Source: Nitrospira sp.
GTDB lineage: Bacteria > Nitrospirota > Nitrospiria > Nitrospirales > Nitrospiraceae
Assembly (NCBI GenBank): GCA_005239465.1
Contig: SPAW01000006.1
Location: 1 to 64,000 of the forward strand
DNA length: 64,000 nucleotides
Direction: 5' to 3'
Shown: in pieces, positions 7,854 to 17,413 of the stretch
How positions within the stretch are numbered: the first letter of the stretch is position 1
Layout of the letters: the number at the start of each line of letters is the position of its first letter
The notes under the pieces: generated by a model
Database searches by the model: none
What the model saw: the letters and a program-made list of their open reading frames with translations, nothing else
What the model was told of the DNA's origin: nothing
Program-made: the position numbers and the translations under genes

Positions 7854-9311
7854 ATGGGGTTGAAACTTCAACAGCAATCGAGGTGTGCTGTGGCTGTGGT
7901 CATCGTTGTCTTGTTCGCGTTCATGTCTGGGTGTGCGCAACAGGCTGACCTGATACAAACTGAGAAAGTCCTGCAGCAGCGCATTAAGCAGCAGGATGAT
8001 CAGTTCTCTCAGACCAGAGCCCGGCAGAGTCAGGAGATTTCTACGCTCCGCGAACAGGAATTGCCTCAATTGCGGGGCGATCTTGAGAAGGCCTTGCATC
8101 AAGCACAGGATCTCCAGGCCAAACAGGAGGATCTCAAGCATCGGTCGGCGCAGTTGGAACAGCAGACGAAAAAACTGGAGCAACTGGCGGCGAAGATGGA
8201 TGCCGACAGCACGATGCGGTATGCCTGGGTCCAGAAGAGTCTCGACAATCAAGATGCCAAAGTCGCGGCCCGACTGGATGAGATCTCCAAGGCGATGGAA
8301 GCCGCAATGGCGGTGTTGAAGAAAGACATCGTCGAAGTCGTTCAGCGCACGAACGAAACGCTGTCGAAGCGAGTAGACGTCAAGCTTGAGGAGCAACAAA
8401 AAGGGCTGCTTGAAAACCAGCACCGGCTCGACCAGATCTCGCAAAAATTTGCTCAATTCAATCAGGCGCTGACAGGATTCAGAGAGGCGCTGACAGGGCT
8501 CAATGATCGTGTCGGGCAGGAAGAACAAACTGCCAAGAGTCTTGCCGCGAGGATCGACGCCGATTCCAAGGCAGCCTCCGTGCATGCGACAGAGGTCAAC
8601 AAAAGCGTCGCGTCTGTGGCCAAAGCGCTCGAATCTGTCGGACAAAAAATCACCGCTCGCTTCGACGAGCAAGATCGTCGGATCGAGTCTCTCGCAAAGT
8701 CGGTGGAACAGACCAATCACAAGACTGGGTCCCGTCAGCAGGCGACGAAGCAAGCCCAACGATCGGTCCCGGCACCAAGCCACGAATTTGCGCGCTCGGA
8801 GCGGGCCGAGCAGGAATCGATTTCCGCACCGTCAGCTCAAGACGACTCGGAGAGTACATCTGCGGAGACGACGATTACCGCACCCCAAGAATCACCGGCT
8901 GTCGAGTCTGTGCAGAGTAATGCCGAGCCGCCTGATAGGGCCCGCTATGAGCGTGTGCTGGCACTGTTTCGGGATGGGGATTTGGAAGGAGCCCGCCGTG
9001 GGTTCGCCGCATTCCTTTCGGAGTATCCGAACTCCGATTTAGCGCCGAATGCCCGCTACTGGCTGGGTGAGTCTTACTACGGGAAGAAAGACTTTCAAAA
9101 AGCGATTGACGCTTATGATATGGTGGAGCTTGACTATCCCAGCAGTGAAAAGGTGCCAGCCGCGATTCTGAAGAAAGGCTATGCCTATCTGGCCTTGAAA
9201 GACAAGAAGCGGGCGTCCTCCGCATTCAAACAAGTCGTCACGTTGTATCCGAAAAGTCCTGAGGCGGGAAAAGCGTCGGCCAAACTGGCTCAGCTCAAGG
9301 AGGTTCGGTAA
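7854..9311 (+). CDS. CpoB/YbgF-like lipoprotein with enlarged coiled coil
   Basis: About 485 residues from ATG 7854; GTG codons at 7827 and 7836 are in frame but add residues before the signal peptide. A lipobox (FAFMSGC) predicts an outer-membrane lipoprotein. Residues about 30-300 are Gln/Lys/Glu-rich heptad-like coiled coil with several repeats, then a low-complexity linker, then a C-terminal TPR domain of the YbgF/CpoB type (ALFRDGDLEGARRGFAAFL; PNARYWLGESYYGKKDFQKA). Known CpoB ties Tol-Pal to PBP1B during septation. The coiled coil is far longer than usual CpoB (about 260 residues in all) and the next gene is a second, normal-sized copy. Confidence 0.82.
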   Translation: MGLKLQQQSRCAVAVVIVVLFAFMSGCAQQADLIQTEKVLQQRIKQQDDQFSQTRARQSQEISTLREQELPQLRGDLEKALHQAQDLQAKQEDLKHRSAQLEQQTKKLEQLAAKMDADSTMRYAWVQKSLDNQDAKVAARLDEISKAMEAAMAVLKKDIVEVVQRTNETLSKRVDVKLEEQQKGLLENQHRLDQISQKFAQFNQALTGFREALTGLNDRVGQEEQTAKSLAARIDADSKAASVHATEVNKSVASVAKALESVGQKITARFDEQDRRIESLAKSVEQTNHKTGSRQQATKQAQRSVPAPSHEFARSERAEQESISAPSAQDDSESTSAETTITAPQESPAVESVQSNAEPPDRARYERVLALFRDGDLEGARRGFAAFLSEYPNSDLAPNARYWLGESYYGKKDFQKAIDAYDMVELDYPSSEKVPAAILKKGYAYLALKDKKRASSAFKQVVTLYPKSPEAGKASAKLAQLKEVR

Positions 9312-9316
9312 TCCGT

Positions 9317-10087
9317 ATGGATGACCGTCGCGTGTCTGCTGCAATGATCTTCGGGGTGCTCGTTCCGATGTTGTTGCTGACCGGCTGCGCCAAGCACGCC
9401 GATTTTATCGAAGTCCGTGATCAGCTGTCGACAATCTCTCGATCGCAGGACCAGGACCATCAACGGGTGGATGCAGTGTTGCGTCGATTGGAGTCGGTGG
9501 AGCGGGCCAAGGATGCGGAGTCCGGCAAGCCACGATTCGATGAGCTGGCCACCCGTCTACAAAAGATTGAGAATCGACTGGCTAAGCTGGAAGACACGAT
9601 GGGCCAGCTGTCAGCGAAAGGGGATTCTGTCTCCTCTGAGCCGCGCCCGTCCAAACCGACTAAACCGGCTCAATCAGCAGAATCGGGGACGATCGTGCCG
9701 GGTGTGCCCGGGATTACGCCGACGTCCGCCTTCAATCTGGCCTATAACGATTATCTCAATGGAAAGTATGAACTCGCCGTGGCTGGATTTCAACGCTTCA
9801 TCAAAGATTTCCCAGGCACGTCGCTGACCCCGAATGCCCAGTACTGGTTGGGCGAGTCGTATTACAACTTGAAGGACTATGGGCGCGCCATCCAGACGTT
9901 CGACTATCTTGTGACAGAATATCCGGGCAACGAAAAGGTTCCTGCCGCGCTGTATAAGCTTGGGTTGGCGACCGCAGAGACGGGTGATCTCGTCAAATCA
10001 AGGAAGAATCTGAAACGTGTCCTCGAAGAGTTTCCCGCATCCGACGAATCCAAACTGGCGAAGAACAAGTTGGCCGAAATCAGATGA
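9317..10087 (+). CDS. cpoB: CpoB (YbgF), Tol-Pal associated TPR lipoprotein
   Basis: A 256-residue protein with lipobox (LLLTGC), a short coiled coil at about residues 35-100 and a C-terminal TPR domain (DYLNGKYELAVAGFQRFIKD; NAQYWLGESYYNLKDYGRAI; KLGLATAETGDLVKS). Length and domain order match CpoB. Five bases separate it from the larger paralogue upstream, with which it shares the same TPR motifs, so a tandem duplication is likely. It ends the tol-pal operon; mutL begins 63 bases later. Confidence 0.86.
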   Translation: MDDRRVSAAMIFGVLVPMLLLTGCAKHADFIEVRDQLSTISRSQDQDHQRVDAVLRRLESVERAKDAESGKPRFDELATRLQKIENRLAKLEDTMGQLSAKGDSVSSEPRPSKPTKPAQSAESGTIVPGVPGITPTSAFNLAYNDYLNGKYELAVAGFQRFIKDFPGTSLTPNAQYWLGESYYNLKDYGRAIQTFDYLVTEYPGNEKVPAALYKLGLATAETGDLVKSRKNLKRVLEEFPASDESKLAKNKLAEIR

Positions 10088-10150
10088 TCGTCGCTGTGCC
10101 GCGACGCCCCACCCCTTTACTGTCCCATCGTTCTTGAGGAGCCTCATGCC

Positions 10151-11971
10151 GTGCTGACGACCGGCGGCAGTGGGAAGATTCATGTCTTGCCGGGCGACGT
10201 CGTCAGTCGCATTGCGGCCGGCGAGGTCGTCGAGCGCCCTGCTGCGGTGGTGAAGGAGCTTGTTGAGAATAGTCTCGATGCCGGCAGTCGTTCCATCACC
10301 GTCGAGGTTAAAGACGGCGGGCTTACTCTGATTCGCGTCACGGATGACGGCGAGGGGATGAGTCGGGAAGACGCGCCGCGCGCATTTAATCGGCACGCCA
10401 CGAGCAAACTCCGGTCCGATCAGGACCTCTGGTCCATCCGCACGATGGGGTTTCGGGGTGAGGCGTTGCCGAGCATCGCCTCCGTTTCCCACGTTCGCGT
10501 CACCACGGCGATGCGTTCCGCCGAGGTCGGTACCGAGTTTCAGGTAAAGGGTGGGACGATCGGGAGGATTGTCGAGGCCCCTCCGGTGGCTGGGACCAGA
10601 ATCGAAGTGACGGAACTGTTCTACAATCAACCGGCCCGCAAGAAGTTTCTCAAGTCGATACCCACGGAATTCTCTCACATCAGTCGGGTGATTCTGCAGG
10701 CAGCGCTCGCCTGGCCCTCCGTTCATTTCCGATTGACGCATAACGGCCAGGAGATCTTGAATTACCCTGCCGCGTTGTCAGACAAGGATCGAGTCGGCCA
10801 GGTGTATCGGCGTGTGTTTCTCGATCAGTGCCTCTTGGTGCAGGCGGCCCTACCGGCGGCCAGAATCAGCGGATATACCGTCGATGCGGTCCATGCGAAG
10901 TCGTCACGTACGCCACAGGAATTGTTCGTAAACCGGCGTCCCGTGCGCAATGCCGCCGTGTTTCATGCGGTCGTGGAAGGGTATGGATCGTTTCTGCCTA
11001 AGGGGCACCATCCGTTGTTCGTGTTGTTTCTGGACGTCGATCCTGACCGGGTCGATGTGAATGTCCATCCCACTAAGCGAGACGTTCGATTTTCGGAGAA
11101 CGAAGCGATTCATCAACTCGTGCGACGAGCGGTGCGCCAAGCCTTGGGAACACCGGAGCGGCTTTCCATCATGCCGGGAAATTCGTTGAGTGGCGAAGGG
11201 GCGGCGAGTGGACCAATGGGGGCGCCGCTCTCGACTTCATTCCCGCGGCAGGCGGCGTTCCCCGCCGTCGGCGCTCCCGTTAAGACATCATTCGTCGGGA
11301 TGGACTCGCGGGTCATCGTGTCGTCTGGTGCCGAGACACAACTGGCTTTTGTGAGTGAAGCGGGAGAGCCCTACGTTCGAGTTCCTTCAACGGAAGTGGT
11401 CGCGCTGGGGCAGCTCAATCGAACGTTTCTGGTCGTTCAGATCGAGGGCGATCTGACCGTGATCGACCAACACACCGCCCATGAACGGGTCCTCTTCGAA
11501 CGGCTGTTTCGTGCATGGACCGCCCGCGGCATTCAAACCCAGACTCTGCTCATTCCCGAATCGATCGAGTTATCGGCTCCCCATGCCGCACTCCTCCAGC
11601 GCTATCAAGGTGATCTTGAGAAGCTGGGACTGGGGCTTGAACCGTTTGGGGCGTCGGCGGTGTTGATCCGAGCGATTCCGGTGGGGGTAGGCCCGATCAA
11701 TCCGGAGACGTTTCTCCAGGACCTCCTCGATGATCTGAGTCAATGGGACAGTGAAGCCAGTTTGGAGGCGAAAGTTCGGCCGGTGTTGGCGTCACTGGCT
11801 TGCCATGGTGCAGTCCGAGCAGGCCGTCCGATGGAGCTGGAGGAAATCAAGACACTGGTTGAGGATTGGAGGGCCGAAGGGGAAATCACGACCTGTCCCC
11901 ATGGTCGACGGACCTCATTTCGGCTCAGCATGAATGATCTGGAGAAAATGTTCGGTCGAACCGGCTGGTAG
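10151..11971 (+). CDS. mutL: MutL, DNA mismatch-repair protein with endonuclease motif
   Basis: A 606-residue MutL. The GHKL ATPase is complete: VVKELVENSLDAG, DDGEGM and GFRGEALPSIASVS. The C-terminal domain has DQHTAHERVLFE, matching the DQHA(x)2E(x)4E metal-binding endonuclease motif with T for A, together with ACHGAVRAG and CPHGRR. By family this MutL nicks the daughter strand itself, as in bacteria without MutH. GTG 10151 is the chosen start, with GAGGAG upstream; the ATG at 10147 is out of frame. It is co-oriented with miaA, 25 bases downstream, a linkage common in bacteria. Confidence 0.95.
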   Translation: MLTTGGSGKIHVLPGDVVSRIAAGEVVERPAAVVKELVENSLDAGSRSITVEVKDGGLTLIRVTDDGEGMSREDAPRAFNRHATSKLRSDQDLWSIRTMGFRGEALPSIASVSHVRVTTAMRSAEVGTEFQVKGGTIGRIVEAPPVAGTRIEVTELFYNQPARKKFLKSIPTEFSHISRVILQAALAWPSVHFRLTHNGQEILNYPAALSDKDRVGQVYRRVFLDQCLLVQAALPAARISGYTVDAVHAKSSRTPQELFVNRRPVRNAAVFHAVVEGYGSFLPKGHHPLFVLFLDVDPDRVDVNVHPTKRDVRFSENEAIHQLVRRAVRQALGTPERLSIMPGNSLSGEGAASGPMGAPLSTSFPRQAAFPAVGAPVKTSFVGMDSRVIVSSGAETQLAFVSEAGEPYVRVPSTEVVALGQLNRTFLVVQIEGDLTVIDQHTAHERVLFERLFRAWTARGIQTQTLLIPESIELSAPHAALLQRYQGDLEKLGLGLEPFGASAVLIRAIPVGVGPINPETFLQDLLDDLSQWDSEASLEAKVRPVLASLACHGAVRAGRPMELEEIKTLVEDWRAEGEITTCPHGRRTSFRLSMNDLEKMFGRTGW

Positions 11972-11995
11972 CCTGGGGATCGTCGCCGAGGGAAT

Positions 11996-13021
11996 ATGTC
12001 GAAGTTATCGGAAGCTCTGTGTGAACGTCGTCCCGTGGTCGTGTTGCTTGGTCCCACGGCGGCAGGGAAGAGCCGTATTGCCGTGCAGGTAGCGAAGTGC
12101 TTCGATACCGACGTGCTCACGGCGGACTCACGTCAGGTCTATCGCGGCATGGATATCGGCACGGATAAACCGACCGCCGAAGATCGCCAGGGTGTGCCTC
12201 ACCGGCTCATCGATCTGGCCGATCCCGACCAGGCTTTTAATACGGGATGGTATCGGCAGGCGGCGCTCGCGGAGATCGACCGGTTGTACGCTGCGAGACA
12301 GTTGCCCTTTGTGGTCGGTGGAACAGGGCTCTATATTAGGACGTTGGTACGGGGGTTATGTCCGGCTCCCCAGGCGGACCCTCACGTGAGGGCTGAGTTG
12401 ATGAATATCAGCAAAGAGCAGGGGCGAGACCATCTCTATGCGGAGTTGGTCCACGTCGATCCCGATACCGCGGCGCGGTTGCATCCGAACGATGAAGCAA
12501 AGGTAATGCGGGCCTTGGAGGTGCACCGATTATCGGGGCAGCCGATGTCGGCGTTGCATCGTCAGCATGGGTTTCAGGAGGCTGCCTTTGCCGTGCTTCT
12601 CATCGGTCTGCAGCGGCCGAAAAAGGTGCTGTACCGGCGGATTGAGGAACGAATTGATTGGCAGCTGGCTCATGGAATGGTAGAAGAGACCCGGGCATTG
12701 CTCGATCGCGGTTATGGGCGTCACCTGGGGGCGCTGAAGGGATTGGGCTATCGGCAAGTGTCTGCCTATTTGGCGGGCGAGTACGATTACGTTGAAATGG
12801 TCCGGCGATTCAAACGCGACACCAGACACTTTGCAAAACGGCAGATGACATGGTTTCGGAAAGAGTCGGGTATTGTGTGGGATTCGATCGAGGAGGGCGA
12901 ACCCCTTGAACACACCGTCGGTCGAGTCGTCGCACTTATCGATCAATTTCTTGGAACGTTGGAGAGGGTTACGCATTCGGGCGTGGTCCAGCAGACGGCG
13001 TGGGGAGAGGGATCAGTATGA
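11996..13021 (+). CDS. miaA: MiaA, tRNA dimethylallyltransferase
   Basis: A 341-residue enzyme that transfers dimethylallyl to N6 of A37 in tRNAs reading UNN codons. The P-loop (LLGPTAAGKS), the DSRQVYRGMDIGTDKP segment and VGGTGLYIRTLVRGL are all characteristic, and the zinc-finger-free C-terminus is the bacterial form. Its stop overlaps the start of mtnP (ATGA), suggesting coupled translation. Confidence 0.95.
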   Translation: MSKLSEALCERRPVVVLLGPTAAGKSRIAVQVAKCFDTDVLTADSRQVYRGMDIGTDKPTAEDRQGVPHRLIDLADPDQAFNTGWYRQAALAEIDRLYAARQLPFVVGGTGLYIRTLVRGLCPAPQADPHVRAELMNISKEQGRDHLYAELVHVDPDTAARLHPNDEAKVMRALEVHRLSGQPMSALHRQHGFQEAAFAVLLIGLQRPKKVLYRRIEERIDWQLAHGMVEETRALLDRGYGRHLGALKGLGYRQVSAYLAGEYDYVEMVRRFKRDTRHFAKRQMTWFRKESGIVWDSIEEGEPLEHTVGRVVALIDQFLGTLERVTHSGVVQQTAWGEGSV

Positions 13022-13917
13022 AGGGGAGGAGGATAGACGGGCAGGCTTCGGTGGGGGTCATTGGGGGAAGCGGACTCTACGACATTGAGGGACTCAAATC
13101 GGTTCGCGAAGTCCGAATACGCACGCCGTTCGGCGCTCCATCCGATGCGATCATCGTAGGTACGCTCGAGGGGACACGAGTGGCGTTTCTCTCCCGGCAT
13201 GGGCGCGGCCATCGGCTGAATCCGAGCGAGATCAATTATCGCGCCAATGTCTATGCGCTCAAGTCGCTGGGGGTCTCGCGAGTGATTTCCGTGAGCGCGG
13301 TGGGGAGCATGAAGGAATCGATCCGCCCGGGCGACGTAGTTGTTCCCGATCAATTCATTGACATCACGAAACAGCGTGCCTCTACGTTTTTCGAAGGAGG
13401 GATCGTGGCGCACGTCGCGTTCGGCGAACCGATCTGTGCTGCGCTGGCGCAAGCCCTCGCCTCGTCCGGTCAACAGCTGGGGGCCACGCTTCGCCGTGGC
13501 GGCACCTATCTCTGCATGGAAGGCCCACAGTTTTCGACCAAAGGGGAGTCACGGCTCTATCGGCAGTGGGGCGTCGATGTGATCGGTATGACCAATATGC
13601 CGGAAGCGAAGCTGGCACGCGAAGCGGAACTCTGTTACGCGACAATGGCGCTGGTGACCGACTATGATTGTTGGCATGAAACGGAAGAGGCCGTCTCGGT
13701 AGAGGCGATTCTCGCCCGGCTCCATCAGAACGCGGCCCTCGCCAAGCGAATTCTGCGGGTGGTTGTGCCGTCGGTTGTCGAATCCCCGGCATGCCTCTGT
13801 CAGCAGTCGCTGAACAACGCGATCGTGACCGCTCCGAAGAATATTCCGACGGCCGTCCGGAAGAAGCTCGCGATACTCACCCACCGTGTCTTCGCACCGC
13901 AGAAAGGAGCGGGTTGA
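13018..13917 (+). CDS. mtnP: S-methyl-5'-thioadenosine phosphorylase
   Basis: A 299-residue purine-nucleoside-phosphorylase family enzyme cleaving methylthioadenosine to adenine and 5-methylthioribose-1-phosphate in methionine salvage. Family text includes GVIGGSGLYDIEGL near the N-terminus, FLSRHGRGHRLNPSEINYRA (phosphate site), MEGPQFSTKGES and VIGMTNMPEAKLAREAELCY; the NM in that last segment is typical. An in-frame GTG at 13000 exists, but ATG 13018 gives the ATGA overlap with miaA and sits after GGGAGAGGG. A PfkB-type kinase follows 3 bases later. Confidence 0.92.
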   Translation: MKGRRIDGQASVGVIGGSGLYDIEGLKSVREVRIRTPFGAPSDAIIVGTLEGTRVAFLSRHGRGHRLNPSEINYRANVYALKSLGVSRVISVSAVGSMKESIRPGDVVVPDQFIDITKQRASTFFEGGIVAHVAFGEPICAALAQALASSGQQLGATLRRGGTYLCMEGPQFSTKGESRLYRQWGVDVIGMTNMPEAKLAREAELCYATMALVTDYDCWHETEEAVSVEAILARLHQNAALAKRILRVVVPSVVESPACLCQQSLNNAIVTAPKNIPTAVRKKLAILTHRVFAPQKGAG

Positions 13918-13920
13918 GTC

Positions 13921-14835
13921 ATGGGGAAATTGTTAGTGGTTGGATCGGTCGCGCTCGATACGGTGAAAACTCCATTTGGCGAGGGGATCGATATTCTCGG
14001 AGGGTCCGCGACCTATTTCTCAACTTCTGCCAGCTTCTTCACTTCCGTGGCTCTGATTGCCGTGGTCGGAGAAGATTTTCCTCACCAGCACATCGCGTTT
14101 CTGAAGAGCCGCGGGATTGATTTGACGGGGCTTGAACGGCGTCCTGGGGCGACCTTTCGCTGGAAGGGAGAGTATACGCACCAGCTCAATGAGGCCCAAA
14201 CGCTGGATACCAAACTCAACGTCTTTGAGACCTTTCGTCCCAAGATCCCTGAGGCCTATCGATCGCCGGACGTCTTGTTCCTTGGGAACATTGATCCGGA
14301 GCTCCAGCTCGACGTCCTCCAGAAAGTCGAGCGCCCGGCACTGGTGGCGTGCGATACGATGAATTTCTGGATCAACGGCAAGCGCGACGCACTCTGGAAG
14401 GTGTTGGAGAAGGTGGACGTGCTGATTATCAACGACGGTGAGGCGCGCGCACTGGGTCAGGATTCAAACTTGGTCAAAGTAGCGAAGCTCATCTTGTCGC
14501 GAGGCCCCAAGCACCTCATTATCAAGCGTGGAGAATATGGAGTACTCATGTTCAATGAAAAACAGGTCTTCGGCGCTCCGGCGTTTCCCCTCGAAGACGT
14601 ACGTGATCCCACAGGAGCCGGCGATACCTTTGCCGGTGGGTTTTTGGGCTACCTGGCGGCGACGGGAAACCGATCTCCCGAGGCCATGAAGCAGGCGATC
14701 ATCTTCGGAAGCGTCATGGCGTCGTTTACCGTAGAAGCCTTTAGTCTTGACCGATTGCGCATCCTGGATTACAAAGAGATTCAGGCTCGGTTCGGAGAGT
14801 TCAAGCGATTGACCCATTTCGAGGATGTTCAGTGA
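13921..14835 (+). CDS. PfkB/ribokinase-family kinase
   Basis: A 304-residue sugar or nucleoside kinase. The N-terminal signature (ILGGSATYFSTSASFF) and the C-terminal ATP/anion-hole motif DPTGAGDTFAGG, with its catalytic Asp, are present. The gene is tightly coupled to mtnP, so a substrate from nucleoside or thioribose salvage (for example adenosine) is a reasonable inference, but the sequence does not prove it. The C-terminus overlaps the next gene by four bases (GTGA). Confidence 0.85.
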   Translation: MGKLLVVGSVALDTVKTPFGEGIDILGGSATYFSTSASFFTSVALIAVVGEDFPHQHIAFLKSRGIDLTGLERRPGATFRWKGEYTHQLNEAQTLDTKLNVFETFRPKIPEAYRSPDVLFLGNIDPELQLDVLQKVERPALVACDTMNFWINGKRDALWKVLEKVDVLIINDGEARALGQDSNLVKVAKLILSRGPKHLIIKRGEYGVLMFNEKQVFGAPAFPLEDVRDPTGAGDTFAGGFLGYLAATGNRSPEAMKQAIIFGSVMASFTVEAFSLDRLRILDYKEIQARFGEFKRLTHFEDVQ

Positions 14836-15536
14836 GTAGGATGACTTGGCTCAGGGGTTCACATGGTCGGTCCAACTCGTGCGGGACGGGACTGTGCTAC
14901 GCGCTGGCCACGTTCGGGCTGTTGAGCGCGCTCGGGGGCTGTGCCACCAGCGAAGAGGCGATCAAGAAATCGCAAGGGCATTATCAGGACGGTGTGGCCA
15001 GTCTTGCCGGGGATCGACAGAAGGCGTTCGTCTCGTTCCAGAAATCCGTTCAACTGAATCCGAACAACAAAGATTCGCGGTACGCCCTAGGGCATGTGTA
15101 TGCGCTTCAGGGTAAGTTGCCCCAGGCTGAAGGAGAATTTCGAGCGGCGATCAAAATCGATGAGAACTTTTCTGAAGCGCACACTTATCTAGGACAGATC
15201 CTTGCCAGCCAGGATCGTTGGGATGAGGCCATCAAGTCCTATCGCCTGGCACTGGCAAATCCCTTGTATCCCACTCCGGACTTGGCCCGATTTCACCTGG
15301 GCCTCGCGTTTGCCCAACAGGGCGATCTCCAGGCTTCGATGGAAGTGCTGGAGGATGCGGTGACGGTGAGTCCTCCGAGCGTGCCGCCGGCAAGGACCCA
15401 TCTGGAGTTGGGCCGGGTGTATTATAAACTGGGATACACGGCCAGGGCTCGTGATGCACTGAAGAAAGTGACGACCTTGGATAAGGGGGGGGAATTTGCG
15501 GCAGCCGCTACGGAATTGTTGGCTCGAATGAAGTAG
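14832..15536 (+). CDS. TPR lipoprotein (PilF/PilW-like)
   Basis: A 234-residue exported TPR protein. The signal peptide ends in a lipobox-like sequence (LSALGGC). At least four TPR units follow (AFVSFQKSVQLNPNNKDSRY; AEGEFRAAIKIDENFSEAHT; DEAIKSYRLALANPLYPTPD; ARDALKKVTTLDKG). The shape resembles PilF/PilW pilotins and many generic TPR lipoproteins; no pilus genes are near, so the role is open. GTG 14832 overlaps the kinase stop; ATG 14841 is an alternative. Confidence 0.78.
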   Translation: MSRMTWLRGSHGRSNSCGTGLCYALATFGLLSALGGCATSEEAIKKSQGHYQDGVASLAGDRQKAFVSFQKSVQLNPNNKDSRYALGHVYALQGKLPQAEGEFRAAIKIDENFSEAHTYLGQILASQDRWDEAIKSYRLALANPLYPTPDLARFHLGLAFAQQGDLQASMEVLEDAVTVSPPSVPPARTHLELGRVYYKLGYTARARDALKKVTTLDKGGEFAAAATELLARMK

Positions 15537-15546
15537 TAGAGGATCT

Positions 15547-16464
15547 ATGGAGTCGGTCGGCGAATTCTTCAGGCAAGTCCGAGAGACAAAGGGGCTGACC
15601 GTTGACGAGGTGGCATCGAAGACCCGTATTCGGTCCGACTTCGTCAAGGCGCTCGAGGATGGGAATTTCGCCAAGTTGCCTGACCAAGTGTTTGCCCGCG
15701 GGTTTGTTCGTTCTTACGCGCGCTCGCTTGGATTAGATGAGGAAGATGCAATTCACCGGTTCATCCAATCGGCCGGAGCCTTTTACGAGAAGAAGGATGA
15801 ACGGGAACGTCTCAAGGTTCGCCAGGCTGAGGAGGAGCGGAAGCGTCGGGCCAATCGAAAAGCGGTGGCGGTCGCCATCGGCATAGCCGTGCTCACCTTG
15901 ATTTTTCTTTTGAGCCGGGAACAGCCGTCCGTGCTTCGCCGTGAGAATCCTGGTCAGGCCGCAATGAAACGTAGCGCGCAGGCAGCCAAGGTAGCACCGG
16001 AAGCGGCCACGCGTCAGGAGCTCGCGCCTGTCGCGGAGGCTCCGAAGCCGATCGATGTTCCTGCCGCTATTCAAAAACCAATGGCGGATGCGCTACGTCC
16101 GGAGTCGGTTGTGTCTCCTGTGGTGGCCTCCAAGCCAGAGACTGAGACGGTATCGACTGCGTCACCCGGGACAGATGGCCCGTTAGGTGGAATTTCTCTG
16201 GACGGGGCCGGAACTACCATGGATGGTCAGCTGGTGTTAGATTTGGAGGCGACCGAGTTGAGTTGGGTCGTCGTACAAATCGACAATGGCAGTCCGCAAG
16301 AGGCGCTGCTTCGACCGGGAGAGAAAGCGCACTGGAAGGGGCAGGACCAGTTCATCTTGACCCTTGGCAACGCCGGCGGGGTGAAGGCCGAGTTAAACGG
16401 CAAACCACAGAAACCCTTTGGCCCCAGCGGGAAAGTTGCGCGCGACGTCGTTCTCAGGCGATAG
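15547..16464 (+). CDS. RodZ-like helix-turn-helix membrane protein
   Basis: A 305-residue protein with a cytoplasmic Cro/CI-type HTH of the HTH_25 kind (residues 1-75: FFRQVRETKGLTVDEVASKT; FARGFVRSYARSLGLDEED), a basic stretch, one transmembrane helix at about 100-118 (AVAVAIGIAVLTLIFLL), a long linker and a C-terminal DUF4115-like beta domain (LDLEATELSWVVVQIDNG; LRPGEKAHWKGQDQFILTLG). This is the RodZ architecture, which links MreB to the wall-elongation machinery. No mre genes are in the window, so the exact role is inferred. Confidence 0.82.
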   Translation: MESVGEFFRQVRETKGLTVDEVASKTRIRSDFVKALEDGNFAKLPDQVFARGFVRSYARSLGLDEEDAIHRFIQSAGAFYEKKDERERLKVRQAEEERKRRANRKAVAVAIGIAVLTLIFLLSREQPSVLRRENPGQAAMKRSAQAAKVAPEAATRQELAPVAEAPKPIDVPAAIQKPMADALRPESVVSPVVASKPETETVSTASPGTDGPLGGISLDGAGTTMDGQLVLDLEATELSWVVVQIDNGSPQEALLRPGEKAHWKGQDQFILTLGNAGGVKAELNGKPQKPFGPSGKVARDVVLRR

Positions 16465-16809
16465 GGAATTCGGCATCCTCCCAGGTATTCATTCCTTCTC
16501 CCATTTCACGCAATAGCTTTCCAAGTGGCCTATTTGGCATGCCCTCGCCTTATGAATTGGCTTCAACTCGGCAGAACAGGTCACGTCTACCTCAATGATG
16601 GTGGGAGTTGCGTTCAATAGGATGAGGCGTAGAGGGTGTGGGTGGGGCACAAACGTGTCATGATAAAGGAAAACATGAGAAGAAGTTCTCAGGTACGCCT
16701 GTAAGTACTCAAATTATCTTGCCTCTCTTTTGCCAGCAGTTGGCATGAGGTTTGATCTTTATTCTTGCAGAGAAGAGATAACGGATCGGAAAAACGGGCG
16801 GATGGTTTC
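16465..16809. other. Intergenic stretch before the cytochrome promoter
   Basis: No credible coding frame. It contains a short GAGAA-gaag-TTCTC hairpin around 16677-16692 and AT-richer sequence than its neighbours. I see no strong terminator for the upstream gene and no recognisable RNA. Confidence 0.5.
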
Positions 16810-16839
16810 TTGACAAGAATTAAAAGTCGTTGATATAGT
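16810..16839 (+). promoter_or_regulatory. Sigma-70-type promoter of the cytochrome c gene
   Basis: Perfect TTGACA at 16810-16815 and TATAGT at 16834-16839 (5 of 6), spaced 18 bases. It lies about 98 bases upstream of the chosen ATG, leaving a long leader. Confidence 0.7.
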
Positions 16840-16936
16840 CCGACCGTTTTACCGGAATCTTGAGAGACATGTGCACAAGCCGGCGGCCTGAGGCCGAGGT
16901 CATGTGCAGTGGGTTCAACACAAAGGAGGAAGTGTG

Positions 16937-17383
16937 ATGGGGTATTTGTCCAAGTTGTTGGGAGTCAGCGCAGCGCTGATGATGCTGTCGGTTTCAGTGG
17001 TGGGAGCCGAGGAAAAGGATCCGCTGAAACCTCGTGTTCCACCCGATCAGATGGCTGATGCAAAAGCCATGAAGAATCCGGTCGCTGCAACTCCGGAGAA
17101 CATTGCCAAGGGCAAGGCGCTGTTCGAGGGCAAGGGCACCTGCTTTAATTGCCATGGTAAGGCAGGGGATGGCCAGGGAGAGGCCGGTAAGATCCTGAAT
17201 CCGAGTCCGCGGAACTTCACCAACTGCAGGTTCCACAAGAAGCGGAAAGACGGTGAGCTGTTCTGGGTTATCAAGAACGGCAGCGCAGGTACCGGGATGG
17301 TCTCGTTGATCCCGGCTGCGATCAACGAAGCAGAAGCCTGGACGATCATCAATTACGAGCGGAGCTTCTGCAAAGCCGAGTAA
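16937..17383 (+). CDS. Periplasmic monohaem cytochrome c (class I)
   Basis: A 148-residue protein with a signal peptide (LLGVSAALMMLSVSVVGA) and one haem-binding site C69-F-N-C72-H73; M121 in GTGMVSLIP is the likely axial ligand. By family it is a soluble electron carrier. AAGGAGG at 16923-16929, seven bases before ATG 16937, settles the start; longer in-frame starts would put residues before the signal peptide. Two extra cysteines (C97 in TNCRF, C145 near the C-terminus) could form a disulphide. It is a single-gene unit with its own promoter and terminator. Confidence 0.9.
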   Translation: MGYLSKLLGVSAALMMLSVSVVGAEEKDPLKPRVPPDQMADAKAMKNPVAATPENIAKGKALFEGKGTCFNCHGKAGDGQGEAGKILNPSPRNFTNCRFHKKRKDGELFWVIKNGSAGTGMVSLIPAAINEAEAWTIINYERSFCKAE

Positions 17384-17413
17384 TCATCTCGAGTAGACCG
17401 TTGCGCGTGATGA

